30,205 nucleotides of DNA from Acidobacteriota bacterium (GCA_023436495.1 JAEZIT010000100.1:1-30205), one strand, 5' to 3'; shown: positions 6,019-15,500, numbered from the stretch's first letter. The notes: generated from the sequence alone by a model not told the origin. Numbers and translations: made by a program.

Positions 6019-8586
6019 CTAAACGAACGCAAAATCAAATTGCGCCTGGTGAATATGCTGGTCCGCGGTCAGGTCCACGTACCCGAGGTAGGCTTCGATC
6101 TCTTCGAGCACCATTTTTTCAGGCCCCCGCAGCGCCGCCGCTACCTCCGGATGCACCCGCAGCGTCGTCTGCCGAAGGTCCTCGACATTCTTGGACAGCC
6201 GCCGCGCCTCCGCAAGTATCTCATAACAAACGGTCGCCGGCGATTTGACCCACCCCGCACCGTCACAGTATTCGCACGGCGCACACATCGTCCGCTCCAG
6301 CGATTGCTTGACGCGCTTTCGCGTCATGATGATCAACCCGAAGTCGTTGAAGGACAATACTTTAGTCGGCGATTTGTCCGACGACAACGCCTCCTGCAGC
6401 GCCTGCGAGACCTTGTGCCGGTTCTTCCGGTCCTCCATGTCGATCAGGTCCAAAACGATGATCCCACCAAGGTCCCGAAGCCTTATTTGACGGGCTATTT
6501 CGTCAACGGCCTCCAAATTGGTCCGCGTGATCGTGTCCTCAAGCCGGGCGTTGCCCTTACCAACAAACTTGCCCGTATTGACGTCAATTGCCACCAGCGC
6601 CTCGGTCTGATTGATCACCAAATAACCGCCCGATTTCAGCCAAACACGCGGTTTTAAGGCCTTTTCGATCTCTTCCTGAACGCCGTAGGCGTCCAGAATA
6701 GGTTCGTCGCGGGTATAGAGCTTGACCCGCTTGACCATCCGCGGCTGTATGCGGTTTATGAACTCGACCGTCCGCAGATACTCCTCTTCGCTATCGACCC
6801 GGATCGCCGTAAAATCGTCCGAAAGCTGGTCCCGAAGGATCCGTTGGACAAGGTCCAGGTCCTGGTGCACCAACGCCGGCGACTTCGCTTTTTCCGATGC
6901 CTTTTTAGCGTCCTGCCACGTGCGGACAAGGTATTTCGCGTCGTTTTTAAGGTCTTCTTCCGATATTCCGATGCCCGCCGTCCTGACGATAAATCCGCCC
7001 GAAGTGATCTCCGAATCCTGCCTGATCCGCTGGATCAGCGTACGCAAACGCCCGCGCTCACTCGACGATTCGATCTTGCGCGAAACGCCCAGGTGCTCGA
7101 TCGTCGGCATATACACCAGATACCGGCCCGGCAACGCTATATGAGATGTGATACGCGCGCCTTTCCTGGCGATCGGCTCTTTGGCGATCTGTACCAGTAT
7201 TTCCTGGCCTTCGCGAAGCAGGTCCGTGATCGTAGGCTGCTGGCGGTCCCGCCGGTCCGAGCGGTCGTTCCGCTTCTTGCGGTCGTCACGGCCGCCGCGC
7301 CCGCGCTGCGGGCTTTCGTCTTTGGCCCCGTCGGCCGATTCGGCAGGCGGCACGAATTCGACATCGGCGATCTCGTTTTCTTCAAATCCGCCCTCGCTCA
7401 TTTCGGACGTTTCAAAACGCTCCTCCGACTTTTCGGACTGCGAACGGCCCCCGTTGCCCCCGCGCCCGCCGCGCCTGCGCCCGCGGCCGCCGCGCCGCAC
7501 CGTCATTTCGGCATTTTCGTTCGGCTCGCGAACGCTCGCTTCGGCATCGGCCATCGTCTCAGCCGCCTCTTCGGACTTCTTCGTTTTCGAAGCGGTTTTC
7601 TTCGCGGTTGTCTTAGCCTTGGTCGCCTTTCCCTTTGATTTGGCGGCCGCTTTCGGTTTCTCGGCCTTTGGCTCTTCGGTTGTCCCCTCGGCCTGTTCGG
7701 CCTTGGTTTTCTTCGATTTAGCCGCCGGCTTGCGCTTGCCTTTTGCCGGGGCCTCAGCGGCCGGTGCGGCCTCTTCGTCTTCGTCGGCTATGCGCTCGAA
7801 ACCGTTCGGCTCGCGGGCAACATCGCCGAGTAAGGACCCGACCTCGGCCACAGCCGTCGGTTCCAGGTCAAATTCGACCCGACGAATCGTGTCGACGATC
7901 GCTTCCTGGCGATAGGCGTCCTTGAACATCTCGCCCGTGTCCTCATCATCGACCACCCGCTCAAAGCCCGAATCGTCCATTTCGAGATCGAGCAGACTGC
8001 CGGCCTCCCGGGCTTCGGTCTCATCATCTGCAGACCCGATCTGCTCCGGCCGCTCTGCTGACACGGCGTCTGCATCACGTCCCTTCTTACCGCCGCGACG
8101 GCGGCCCTTTCGGCCACGCTCCTGGTCTTTGTCCTCGGCTGCCGATGCAGGCTGTGCCGAAGCTTCGGCTGCTGCTGCAGGCTGTGCTGAACCTTCGGCT
8201 TCGGCGGCGAGCGGCTCAGCGATCTCCTGTACCGATTCCATTTGCTTCTCACGCTCATGCCGTGCCCGCTCGACGGTATCGACCGCCTCGCGTTTGGCTT
8301 CTTCGGGCGACCCCTTCTTGGATTTCTCCATCACGATCCGTTCGATCTCTTCTTCTTCGTCGAAGAAATCCGAAACGTACAGGAACGCGTCGCGTTCGAG
8401 CCCGATCTCGACAAACGCCGACTGCATGCCCGGCAGCACGCGCTGCACGCGTCCTTTATAAATATTTCCAACTACGCCCGAATTTTCTTCCCCGCGTTCG
8501 ATATAAAATTCGGTCACCTTTCCGTTGTCCAGAATGGCGATCTTTTTCTCGCGTCCATTGACGCTGATGATCATTTCTTTCGACAT
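6019..8586 (-). CDS. rng: Ribonuclease E/G family endoribonuclease with large S1 insert
   Basis: An 855-residue Rne/Rng ribonuclease, which cleaves single-stranded RNA in rRNA/tRNA maturation and mRNA decay. The catalytic core is intact: V-A-I-D668-V-N-T-G and I-I-V-L-D713-L-I-D-M align with the metal-binding D303 and D346 of E. coli RNase E with the same 45/43-residue kind of spacing. The Zn-link-like cysteines are in M-C-A-P-C-E-Y-C. The S1 RNA-binding domain starts normally (residues 1-75) but is split by about 370 residues of low complexity before resuming near 450 (T-D-L-L-R-E-G-Q-E-I-L). The insert holds acidic tracts, two copies of a G-F-E-R-(V/I) acidic element, a Lys/Ala histone-like tract (about 279-339), and RGG-type runs near 158 and 365. 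It lacks the long C-terminal degradosome scaffold of E. coli RNase E. It is divergent from polA. Confidence 0.93.
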   Translation of the reverse strand: MSKEMIISVNGREKKIAILDNGKVTEFYIERGEENSGVVGNIYKGRVQRVLPGMQSAFVEIGLERDAFLYVSDFFDEEEEIERIVMEKSKKGSPEEAKREAVDTVERARHEREKQMESVQEIAEPLAAEAEGSAQPAAAAEASAQPASAAEDKDQERGRKGRRRGGKKGRDADAVSAERPEQIGSADDETEAREAGSLLDLEMDDSGFERVVDDEDTGEMFKDAYRQEAIVDTIRRVEFDLEPTAVAEVGSLLGDVAREPNGFERIADEDEEAAPAAEAPAKGKRKPAAKSKKTKAEQAEGTTEEPKAEKPKAAAKSKGKATKAKTTAKKTASKTKKSEEAAETMADAEASVREPNENAEMTVRRGGRGRRRGGRGGNGGRSQSEKSEERFETSEMSEGGFEENEIADVEFVPPAESADGAKDESPQRGRGGRDDRKKRNDRSDRRDRQQPTITDLLREGQEILVQIAKEPIARKGARITSHIALPGRYLVYMPTIEHLGVSRKIESSSERGRLRTLIQRIRQDSEITSGGFIVRTAGIGISEEDLKNDAKYLVRTWQDAKKASEKAKSPALVHQDLDLVQRILRDQLSDDFTAIRVDSEEEYLRTVEFINRIQPRMVKRVKLYTRDEPILDAYGVQEEIEKALKPRVWLKSGGYLVINQTEALVAIDVNTGKFVGKGNARLEDTITRTNLEAVDEIARQIRLRDLGGIIVLDLIDMEDRKNRHKVSQALQEALSSDKSPTKVLSFNDFGLIIMTRKRVKQSLERTMCAPCEYCDGAGWVKSPATVCYEILAEARRLSKNVEDLRQTTLRVHPEVAAALRGPEKMVLEEIEAYLGYVDLTADQHIHQAQFDFAFV

Positions 8587-8720
8587 AAAATTCAGAATTC
8601 TCTCAAAAATAGAGTTCTACTTTTGCCCTGAAGATACCTTTTCGGGATAGATTGCGGTGTGCGACTTTTGGATGGATACAGTTCAGGCCCTAGCTCGATC
8701 GGAGAGCAGATTGTGCAGTG

Positions 8721-8750
8721 ATAATATCTTTAGTATTTCGGTTTTGGAAA
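8721..8750 (-). promoter_or_regulatory. Candidate promoter for RNase E/G
   Basis: On the minus strand, TTTCCA (4 of 6 to the -35 consensus) is followed after 18 bases by TATTAT (5 of 6 to the -10). This would give an untranslated leader of about 125 bases before ATG 8586; E. coli rne also has a long regulatory leader. Match quality alone does not prove it. Confidence 0.3.
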
Positions 8751-8830
8751 TTAATCCTAAAACGAAAGGTTCGGAGTTTTTTCACGCAGGAATCCGTGCT
8801 GCTCAAAAAGGCGTGAACGCCTTTTTCGTC
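8732..8830 (+). ncRNA. Candidate small RNA ending in intrinsic terminator
   Basis: About 95 bases that fold into successive stems. TTTCG-TTTT-GGA (8736-8748, one bulge) pairs with TCC-AAAA-CGAAA (8755-8767, one bulge) for 12 bp around a 6-base loop. A small CACG/CGTG or GCAG/CTGC stem follows at 8783-8802, then the terminator hairpin with its T run. A GATAAT at 8720-8725 could serve as a -10 but lacks a good -35. No known RNA family is recognised. Confidence 0.3.
8805..8826. terminator. Perfect bidirectional intrinsic terminator
   Basis: AAAAAGGCGT (8805-8814), a 2-base loop GA, and ACGCCTTTTT (8817-8826) form a perfect inverted repeat with A and T flanks, so it can act on either strand. It sits between two divergently transcribed genes, where neither needs a terminator. 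Confidence 0.7.
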
Positions 8831-9007
8831 TTCAGGGAGCACAGACCGCTTGTGTCGCAGTCGCGCTCGACCGTTTAAGATCTCTGTTTCAATAAAGCCT
8901 TTAAGCTGTAAAATCCTCTGTCGTTTGCCCGTTCCCGATCTTTTCCAAGTATCCTCGGCAAACTTTCGTAAGTATAGATCAACTTTTTCCGAAATGTAAA
9001 ACTTTGA

Positions 9008-9037
9008 TTGTGAAATACGCGAACGCGCCGATACAAT
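9008..9037 (+). promoter_or_regulatory. Candidate polA promoter
   Basis: TTGTGA (9008-9013) and TACAAT (9032-9037, 5 of 6 to the -10 consensus) are 18 bases apart. The implied leader is about 28 bases, with a GAGG ribosome-binding site at 9058-9061 before ATG 9072. Confidence 0.4.
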
Positions 9038-9071
9038 TAAGGCATATTCCGATCACTGAGGCGTCCCCCGT

Positions 9072-10847
9072 ATGGAGATATTTTTTCAGCTAATTAACGA
9101 TCCCGAAGGCCTCAAAAAGGCCGTCGATGAACTCAAAAACGAAGATTTTCTCGGATTCGACACTGAAACGACCGAGCTCGATCCTTACCGCGGCGATCTG
9201 CGTCTTGTACAATTCAGCACGGGGAAAAATACATGGGTCATTGACCTCAAACCCTTCGCCGACAAGGGCGATCTTCGTACGCTGCCTGAGCTTGAGCCGC
9301 TTCGAGAGCTTATTGCGGCAAAGGTACCCGTCAAGATCGCTCATAACGCGAAGTTCGATGCCAAATGGGTCCGGTACCATCTCGGGGCTGAATTAGGCGG
9401 TGTTTTCGATTCGTACCTTGCCAGCGTCATTATCGCTTCCGGCGAAACGGATCGCCGACATTCGCTTGCGGACGTCGCTTTCTTTTTCCTCGCAACCGAA
9501 CTCGACAAATCCGAACAAATAAGTAACTGGAGTTCCGAACTTACCCATTCCCAGCTCGAATACGCGGCCCGCGATGCAGCCATCATGATCCCGCTGCGCG
9601 AAAAGCTGCAGGAACGCCTCGCCGCCGACGATCTTCTTGGCGTTGCTCAGCTCGAATTCGACTGCATCATGCCCATCGCCGAAATGGAGCTTAACGGCTT
9701 TTATCTCGACGCCGCCTGTTGGCGCCAGCAGCTCGAAAAAGTGAAGGCCCGGCAGCAAAAGGTTGCCGATGAGCTTCAGGACATGCTATCCGCCGGCGTT
9801 GCCCAGGCGTCGCTGTTCGGCCGTACGGAGATAAATCTCGATTCGCAGGCTCAGGTCACCGACGCTCTTGTAAATCTCGGCGTACCCGTGCCGGATTCGA
9901 CACGTGCCTGGCAATTACAGCCGCTCGCCGAAAAATACCCCGTGATCGGGAAATTGCTCGAATACCGCGGCGTCGCTAAGTCTATTTCAAGCTTCGGCGA
10001 GAACATTCTCGAATTCATCGAACCTAAAACGGGCCGCATTCACGCGGATTTCCGCCAGATCGGCGCGCCGACCGGCCGCTTTTCCTGCTCGAACCCGAAC
10101 CTGCAGCAGATACCGCACGAGCAGGAATACCGCCGATGTTTCCGTGCTCCCGACGGCAGAAAGCTGGTCATCGCGGATTATTCGCAGATAGAGCTTCGCA
10201 TTCTCGCTTCGTTCTCCAAGGACAAGCAGTTCATAAACGCCTTCGTCTCCGGCGAGGATTTTCATACTACGACCGCTGCGCAGGTCTTTAACGTTCTACC
10301 GGCGGAGGTCACCACCGACCAGCGTTCATTCGCAAAACGCCTGAATTTCGGGGTGGTTTATGGCATTGGGGCGTCGCGGTTCGCGATGATGACCGGCCTG
10401 TCTCAGACTGATGCGGAAAATACGCTCCGCCGCTATTTCGCGACCTACACGGGCCTTGACGAATGGCTGCGCAACGCCGGTAAGACCGTCGTCCTCGAAC
10501 GCTACGCTAAAACCGGATCAGGACGCACGATGCGTTTCCGCTTTGACGAGAACGACCGCCAACAGATCGCCGGCGCGCAGCGAAACGGCAAGAATATGCC
10601 TATTCAGGGCACATCCGCCGACATCCTTAAACGAGCACTCCGGCTTCTGCACGATTCGATCCGCGGAACCTCAGCAAAACTCGTAAACATCGTCCATGAC
10701 GAGATCATCGTAGAATGTGACGCCGCCGAGGGAGACGCAACGGCACAAATACTCGAACGCTCAATGGTCGCAGCAGGCGAGGAATTTGTTAAGAACGTGC
10801 CCGTAAAAGTTGATGTGAAGATCGCTGATCAGTGGGCAGATAAATAA
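9072..10847 (+). CDS. polA: DNA polymerase I, Klenow-like (3'-5' exonuclease plus polymerase)
   Basis: A 591-residue family A DNA polymerase. The N-terminal DEDDy proofreading exonuclease is complete: D30 and E32 (F-D-T-E-T), D96 (A-H-N-A-K-F-D), and Y164 and D168 (Y-A-A-R-D). The polymerase has motif A (A-D369-Y-S-Q-I-E374), the O-helix motif B (R418, K422, F426, Y430 in R-S-F-A-K-R-L-N-F-G-V-V-Y-G) and motif C (V-H542-D543-E544). The 5' nuclease domain of classical Pol I is absent: the start codon leads straight into the exonuclease, and GAGG and a promoter-like element lie just upstream, so this is not a truncation of the reading frame. It would fill gaps in repair and lagging-strand synthesis, with flap removal supplied by a separate protein. 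Whether a second full-length polA exists cannot be told here. Confidence 0.92.
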   Translation: MEIFFQLINDPEGLKKAVDELKNEDFLGFDTETTELDPYRGDLRLVQFSTGKNTWVIDLKPFADKGDLRTLPELEPLRELIAAKVPVKIAHNAKFDAKWVRYHLGAELGGVFDSYLASVIIASGETDRRHSLADVAFFFLATELDKSEQISNWSSELTHSQLEYAARDAAIMIPLREKLQERLAADDLLGVAQLEFDCIMPIAEMELNGFYLDAACWRQQLEKVKARQQKVADELQDMLSAGVAQASLFGRTEINLDSQAQVTDALVNLGVPVPDSTRAWQLQPLAEKYPVIGKLLEYRGVAKSISSFGENILEFIEPKTGRIHADFRQIGAPTGRFSCSNPNLQQIPHEQEYRRCFRAPDGRKLVIADYSQIELRILASFSKDKQFINAFVSGEDFHTTTAAQVFNVLPAEVTTDQRSFAKRLNFGVVYGIGASRFAMMTGLSQTDAENTLRRYFATYTGLDEWLRNAGKTVVLERYAKTGSGRTMRFRFDENDRQQIAGAQRNGKNMPIQGTSADILKRALRLLHDSIRGTSAKLVNIVHDEIIVECDAAEGDATAQILERSMVAAGEEFVKNVPVKVDVKIADQWADK

Positions 10848-10976
10848 TCGACGAAGCAGTTGTAACCCATCAATTTCGATTGTCACACTTCGTTTGATTC
10901 TGGATTAGTTCTGATTGATTGAGTCTTGAGTTGAATTGGGCTCCAGATCGGGGTCGCCGCTTAAGCCTCGAATAAA

Positions 10977-11018
10977 ATTGGCAATTGACCCTAACTAACC
11001 TCAAGGCCAATCGCCAAT
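10977..11018. terminator. Possible terminator hairpin after polA
   Basis: ATTGGCAATTG (10977-10987) pairs with CAATCGCCAAT (11008-11018) with one mismatch, around a 20-base loop. It lies between convergent genes polA and the zinc-ribbon gene. Only ATTTCC follows, so strength is doubtful. Confidence 0.35.
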
Positions 11019-11105
11019 ATTTCCACAGTATAAAGGCAGAAGACTAATGCGGAGCCTAGCTACTTGTCTCCTTCCTTGCTGACTTTACTCTATTCGGCTC
11101 GAAAC

Positions 11106-11834
11106 CTACGCCGAAGCTTCCGCTTCCTTATTCGGAATATACAAGATCCTCGTGCAGCTTTCGCACGTGATTATTTGCGAGCCCTTTTTTACTTCGAGCT
11201 GCATCTGCGGCCGCAGCGACATAAAACACGCGCTGCACGAACCGTTTACAACTTCGGCAACGGCAATTCCGTCGCGGCTCCGTTGGGCCAAGCGGTTATA
11301 GACCGACGCTAATCTGTCAGGCAGGGTCACAAAAACCTCGTTACGGCGTTTCAGCTCTTCATCAAGCTCTGCACGATTTGCCGCTATCTCCGCGTCAAAC
11401 TCGCTCAGCGCAGCTTCGCGTTTGCCTTCGAGGCTGTTTATTTCCTCCGCACGGTCCGATAATTCCTTTTCCACCTCTTCGATGCCCGTCATCTTTTCGA
11501 CGATCTGCGTCTCAAACGTCCCGATCTGCTTTTGCAGAGCGTCCGTTTCCCGCATTGCTGTTTCATATTCTTTTTGGTTCTGGGCGTGTTTGAGGTTTCG
11601 GTCCGCTCGTTCGAGGTATGTCTTGTTCTCGGCTATCTGTTTCTCCAAGTCAGCACGTTCGGCATGCAGTGCATCGCGCTTTCCCTGAATTTCGCGTATA
11701 GAAAAGGCGTGCTGTTCAAACTCTTGTTCGATACCTGCACGCCTCTGGTCGGATAATTCGATCGATTTCTTCAATCGGCGGATATTTGTATCCGTCTTCT
11801 GCAATTCGATCAGTTTCTCAAGTTCTGCTTTCAC
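11106..11834 (-). CDS. C4 zinc-ribbon coiled-coil protein (DUF164/CdsZ-like)
   Basis: A 242-residue protein with a long coiled coil and a C-terminal zinc ribbon. Residues about 1-165 are charged heptads beginning M-K-A-E-L-E-K-L-I-E-L-Q-K-T-D, the typical start of this family. The ribbon has two C-x-x-C knuckles (C-S-A-C and C-E-S-C) near residues 198 and 223, plus the M-S-L-R-P-Q family signature between them. Such proteins are widespread; the chlamydial member CdsZ has been linked to type III secretion and others to RNA or nucleic-acid roles, but the function is not settled. It stands upstream of no other minus-strand gene in this window and follows the hypothetical gene at 11903-12421 by 68 bases, so the two may be cotranscribed. 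Confidence 0.85.
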   Translation of the reverse strand: MKAELEKLIELQKTDTNIRRLKKSIELSDQRRAGIEQEFEQHAFSIREIQGKRDALHAERADLEKQIAENKTYLERADRNLKHAQNQKEYETAMRETDALQKQIGTFETQIVEKMTGIEEVEKELSDRAEEINSLEGKREAALSEFDAEIAANRAELDEELKRRNEVFVTLPDRLASVYNRLAQRSRDGIAVAEVVNGSCSACFMSLRPQMQLEVKKGSQIITCESCTRILYIPNKEAEASA

Positions 11835-11902
11835 TTCCGTATATATCTCCCAAAATTAAGGCTAATTGATTATTTTATCGCAGGCGCGACCAAAATCCCA
11901 AA

Positions 11903-12421
11903 TCACGCGCCGATAAACAATCGAAAGTGCCGCCTAAGTTCCTCGGAATCAAAAGCTTTGAGCGAATCGTCCACTGCGGTTGAAAACCAGTTCGGAATGT
12001 CGCCCCGCCTGATCAGGAATAGTTCGAGGCCAGCCTTCGGCATTCCAAAATGCGTGATCCGTGCATATACAAGCGAGCCCCGCCGCATAATGCCGTCCTT
12101 TGGTGTCCGTGCCCAACCGGCCTGGATCGTCAGCATCCGCACGCCGTGCCGCAACAGCAGCCGTGAACCGACCATATTCGAATTGCCCGAAGCAAAATTG
12201 TGCGGCTCTTCGCGTTCGATCGTCACTCCGTGAGCGTCGCAGTTCGCGTCGGCCGCTATCTCGATCATTGAATCGAACAGCCATTTTACGGCTGCCGCGC
12301 GGATCCGGTCGTTCGATGCTTTCAGGTGCAAATAATCCGCGACGTCATGCCGGCCGTCGTCGCGCGCTTCGGCAATTGCCTGTTCGAGCATTTGCGGCCA
12401 GACGTGCTCCAATTCGTTCAT
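11903..12421 (-). CDS. Conserved-looking hypothetical protein (172 aa)
   Basis: I do not recognise this family. The protein starts M-N-E-L-E-H-V-W-P and has a helical N-terminal third (about 1-60) followed by what looks like a mixed beta domain: H-N-F-A-S-G-N-S-N-M-V-G, then R-H-G-V-R-M-L-T-I-Q-A-G-W-A-R-T-P-K-D-G, then L-V-Y-A-R-I-T-H-F-G. No signal peptide, membrane segment or cysteine cluster is seen. Codon use is that of the host backbone. It is divergent from the TPR protein at 12535 and lies just upstream of the zinc-ribbon gene on the same strand, so the two may share a transcript. Confidence 0.75.
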   Translation of the reverse strand: MNELEHVWPQMLEQAIAEARDDGRHDVADYLHLKASNDRIRAAAVKWLFDSMIEIAADANCDAHGVTIEREEPHNFASGNSNMVGSRLLLRHGVRMLTIQAGWARTPKDGIMRRGSLVYARITHFGMPKAGLELFLIRRGDIPNWFSTAVDDSLKAFDSEELRRHFRLFIGA

Positions 12422-12461
12422 GTGTTGAGGATAGAACCGTCCCGCGGTAAATGCAATTTAT

Positions 12462-12517
12462 GGTATTATTTCAGGAATACCGATCCGAAACTGTATTATG
12501 CCGGGGCGTTTCCCCGG
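12462..12517 (+). promoter_or_regulatory. Two leader hairpins before the TPR gene, one over its Shine-Dalgarno
   Basis: GGTATT (12462-12467) pairs with AATACC (12476-12481), and CCGGGG (12501-12506) pairs with CCCCGG (12512-12517). The second stem takes in the first two bases of the best ribosome-binding sequence, GGAGG at 12516-12520, which itself sits an unusually long 14 bases from ATG 12535; a weaker GAGGG lies at 12526-12530. Confidence 0.35.
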
Positions 12518-12534
12518 AGGTGAACGAGGGTTTT

Positions 12535-15500
12535 ATGAATAAGGCGGCTATTTTATTCCTGATATTTTTCCTTACGCTTGGGGCATTCGCTCAAAAACCT
12601 GTAAGATCAACAAAAAGAAGTACTTCGGCCAAGCCTGCGCAAACGCCTAAACCAAAGCTTTCCGAAAAAGAACAGTTTGACGCTGCGTCCGCACTCGAAA
12701 CCTCCGAACTGCGCATTCCGGCTCTGCAAAAGTTCCTCGAGGATTTTCCTGCATCCGAACATCGTACGGCGGCGCTCGAACTGATCGCCGTCTCGCGCGC
12801 GCTTTCTGCTGAAGAAAAGCTCATTTCCGGCGATGGCAACGGCGCGTTCGGCCTTTATAAACTCATCATTGAAGAATCTCCAAAGCCTTTCTCCCGCGAG
12901 TTGTTCGCCGAAACGCTGTCGAAGATCCCGACCAACCTTTTCCGATACGGCTATCGATCGAACGCCGCCGCCGCGGCTGAACTTCTCGAATCTAACACCG
13001 CCGCCGCACCGCAGCTGCTCGACATTGCGGCTTTTTATCTGAGCATCGAGGACGGCTCTTCGGCAGCACGTCTGGCTGAAAAAGCGATTGCAGCCGACCC
13101 GAATTTCGCACCCGCTTATCAAGTTCTCGGGATCTCGCACCGGCTGAATTTTCGGCTAGAAGACGCGGCTGCCGCTTACGCGAAAGCGATCGAGGTTAGC
13201 CCGTCGCCCGTAGCAAAACGAGACCTCGCAGACCTGAACCGAGCGCTTGGCAAACATGATGAGGCCGTTGCGATCTATCGTGAATTGCTCGCCGCCGATC
13301 CATCGAATATACCTGCACAGACCGGCTTGGCCCTTGCGCTCTTCGATTCCGGAAATCAGGCCGAAGCCGAGGCTGAAATGGCCCGTTCGCTGGATGCGAC
13401 GCCGAATAACATTATACTCCTTGCCGGCGCGGCATATTGGTACGCTTCTCACGGCGACGGCGGCAAGGCGGTCGAGCTTGCGCAAAAAGCGATCGCGAAC
13501 GAACCGCGTTATATCTGGTCGCACATCGCTCTGGCACGCGGGCTGATGGCCCAGAAAAAACCGCTCGAAGCCGAACGCGTCCTATTTAATGCACGCAAAT
13601 ACGGCAATTTTCCGACGTTGGAATACGAGCTCGCATCGGCGCGCCTTGCCGCCGGATTCTATCGCGAAGCCGCCGAAGAGCTTCGGAAAAGCTTCGCCGT
13701 TACTGACGGAAACATTACCACCCGTCTCGGTGGCCGCGTAACGGCGTCCGACAAGGACTTCATTTCGCTTCTCGCCGCCGAAAGGCGGGCCAGCATTTTC
13801 CAGCCTGCCGCTGCCGACGATCCCGTTTCTGCGGAACGGCTTCGACGGCTGCTCGAACTCGATCAAAGCCTCGAATCCGGTGACGCATCCGTCGCCGCGT
13901 CGGCCGCCGTCGCATTTGCAGGCGGCAGCGACAATATGAAGCTCCATCGCGAGCTGTACGCGGCATCGCGGCTTCTCGAAAAACAGGTTGCCCTCGAAAC
14001 CGTTTCCGAACTAACTGCCGCGGCCCTGGGCGGCGCCGATGCATCGCTCGATGTCGATTCGCCTAATTCCGCCGTCATGGCGAGCGAATTGTACGAAAGC
14101 CGCAAACTCGCCGCCGCAAAAGGCGAAATGATCCTCGTGCCGGAGGTTCCGCGGCAGACGCTGTCCGCGATCGTCCGCGGCCGCATCGAAGAACTTGCCG
14201 GAGCCGCGCTCTTCTACCAGAACAACGCACCCGCAGCGGTCGTCCGCCTGAAACGCGCCGTCAGTGTGCTGCCGGTAAACAGCGCCTGGTGGCGTTCCGG
14301 AATGTGGCGTCTCGGCACGGCGCTCGAAGCGGCGGGCAGTGAAAAAGAAGCACTTGATGCGTACATTAAGAGCTATCGCGCCGACAGGCCCGACCCGCTT
14401 CGCTATATCACGGTCGAATCGCTATATAAACGCATAAACGGCAGCACAGATGGCTTGGCGATGCTGCTCGAACCACCTGCCGCCGCTCCGCAGGCGGCTC
14501 CCGCCGCGGCCCGCGCACAGACTGTCCGTGTCGCCGACAGCCGTCCCGAACCGGCGGAAAGCCCACAGCCGCGATCGACACCCGCCGTATTTCCGCGCGG
14601 AGTTCCAGTCGAACGCGAAGCGGCCGCATTGCCCGCGCCGCGGCCTGTAGCGGTCGAACCCGCGGAACCAAAACAGGAGATCGTCCCCGAAACGAAGACG
14701 GAAACTCCGGTGGAAGCGAAGGCCGAGATCGCCACCGAAACAACGACGGAAACGCCCGTTGAAACAAAAACCGAGGCTGTCCCCGATGTACCGGCCGAAA
14801 ATAAAACCGACGCGGCCGAAGAAAATAAGGTAGAAACGCCCTCGGAGACCAAGTCTGATACCGTTCCCGAAACGAAAACCGAAGCCATTCCTATTGAACC
14901 TAAAGCCGAAACCCCGGCCGCGGTGGTTCCCGAGATAGAGCTCGAAGCTGCTCCGGAAAAAGCTCAGACGGCCATCATCGAACCGACGCCTGAGCCGAAA
15001 CCCGAACCCGCACAGCCCGCCGTCACCGAACAGGCGGTCGAAAAAGCGGCCGAATCGTCGACGATCCCGGAACCTACTGCCGTTCCGGAAACCAAGGAGG
15101 CACCGCAACCCCTTCCCGACCGTCGTGCCGAACCGGAACCGGAACTCGAACCGGAACGCCCCGCGACGACTTTTGAACGGCCGCGGCGAGCTCCGCAGCT
15201 GGTCATCACGGACGGCCTGGCGCCAAAACCGAGGCCCGCACCCGAACGAACCGCCGAACAAAAGAAAACCCCGGCCGACACTTCGCGGTCGATCTTCGAC
15301 CCGGTCATCATTACCATCCCACGACGCGAACCCGACACCGCCCACATCAAATCATGCAACATTACAGTAAGCCAGGACCGCATTTCGCTCATCAACAATG
15401 GCGGCCGCGTCGGATTGATCGTGGGGATCGACGAAAGTGAGGGCGATGTCCGCGAGGTCATCGCTCGTTCGTCCAGCGACGACGACGTCAAGGTCACGCC

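Larger units (their letters stand above)
8587..9071. other. Divergent intergenic region between RNase E/G and polA
   Basis: 485 AT-richer bases without a convincing protein gene. A 73-codon open frame at 8657-8878 has no ribosome-binding site or recognisable content. Visible elements are a candidate minus-strand promoter (8721-8750), a perfect terminator hairpin (8805-8826) that belongs to neither flanking gene, and a candidate polA promoter (9008-9037). Confidence 0.6.

Noticed and set aside
7148..7915. 255-codon plus-strand frame rich in Ser/Ala/Pro
   Set aside because: Opposite the low-complexity RNase E/G insert; same repeat bias, no start signal.
8657..8878. 73-codon plus-strand frame between RNase E/G and polA
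   Set aside because: Contains a perfect terminator hairpin within it and lacks a ribosome-binding site; more likely noncoding.
12451..12534. 28-codon N-terminal extension of the secreted TPR protein
   Set aside because: It would bury the signal peptide that starts at ATG 12535 and covers two leader hairpins.
14422..15345. 307-codon open frame on the minus strand
   Set aside because: Mirror of the low-complexity linker of the TPR gene; its F-R-F-R-F pattern comes from the repeated DNA.
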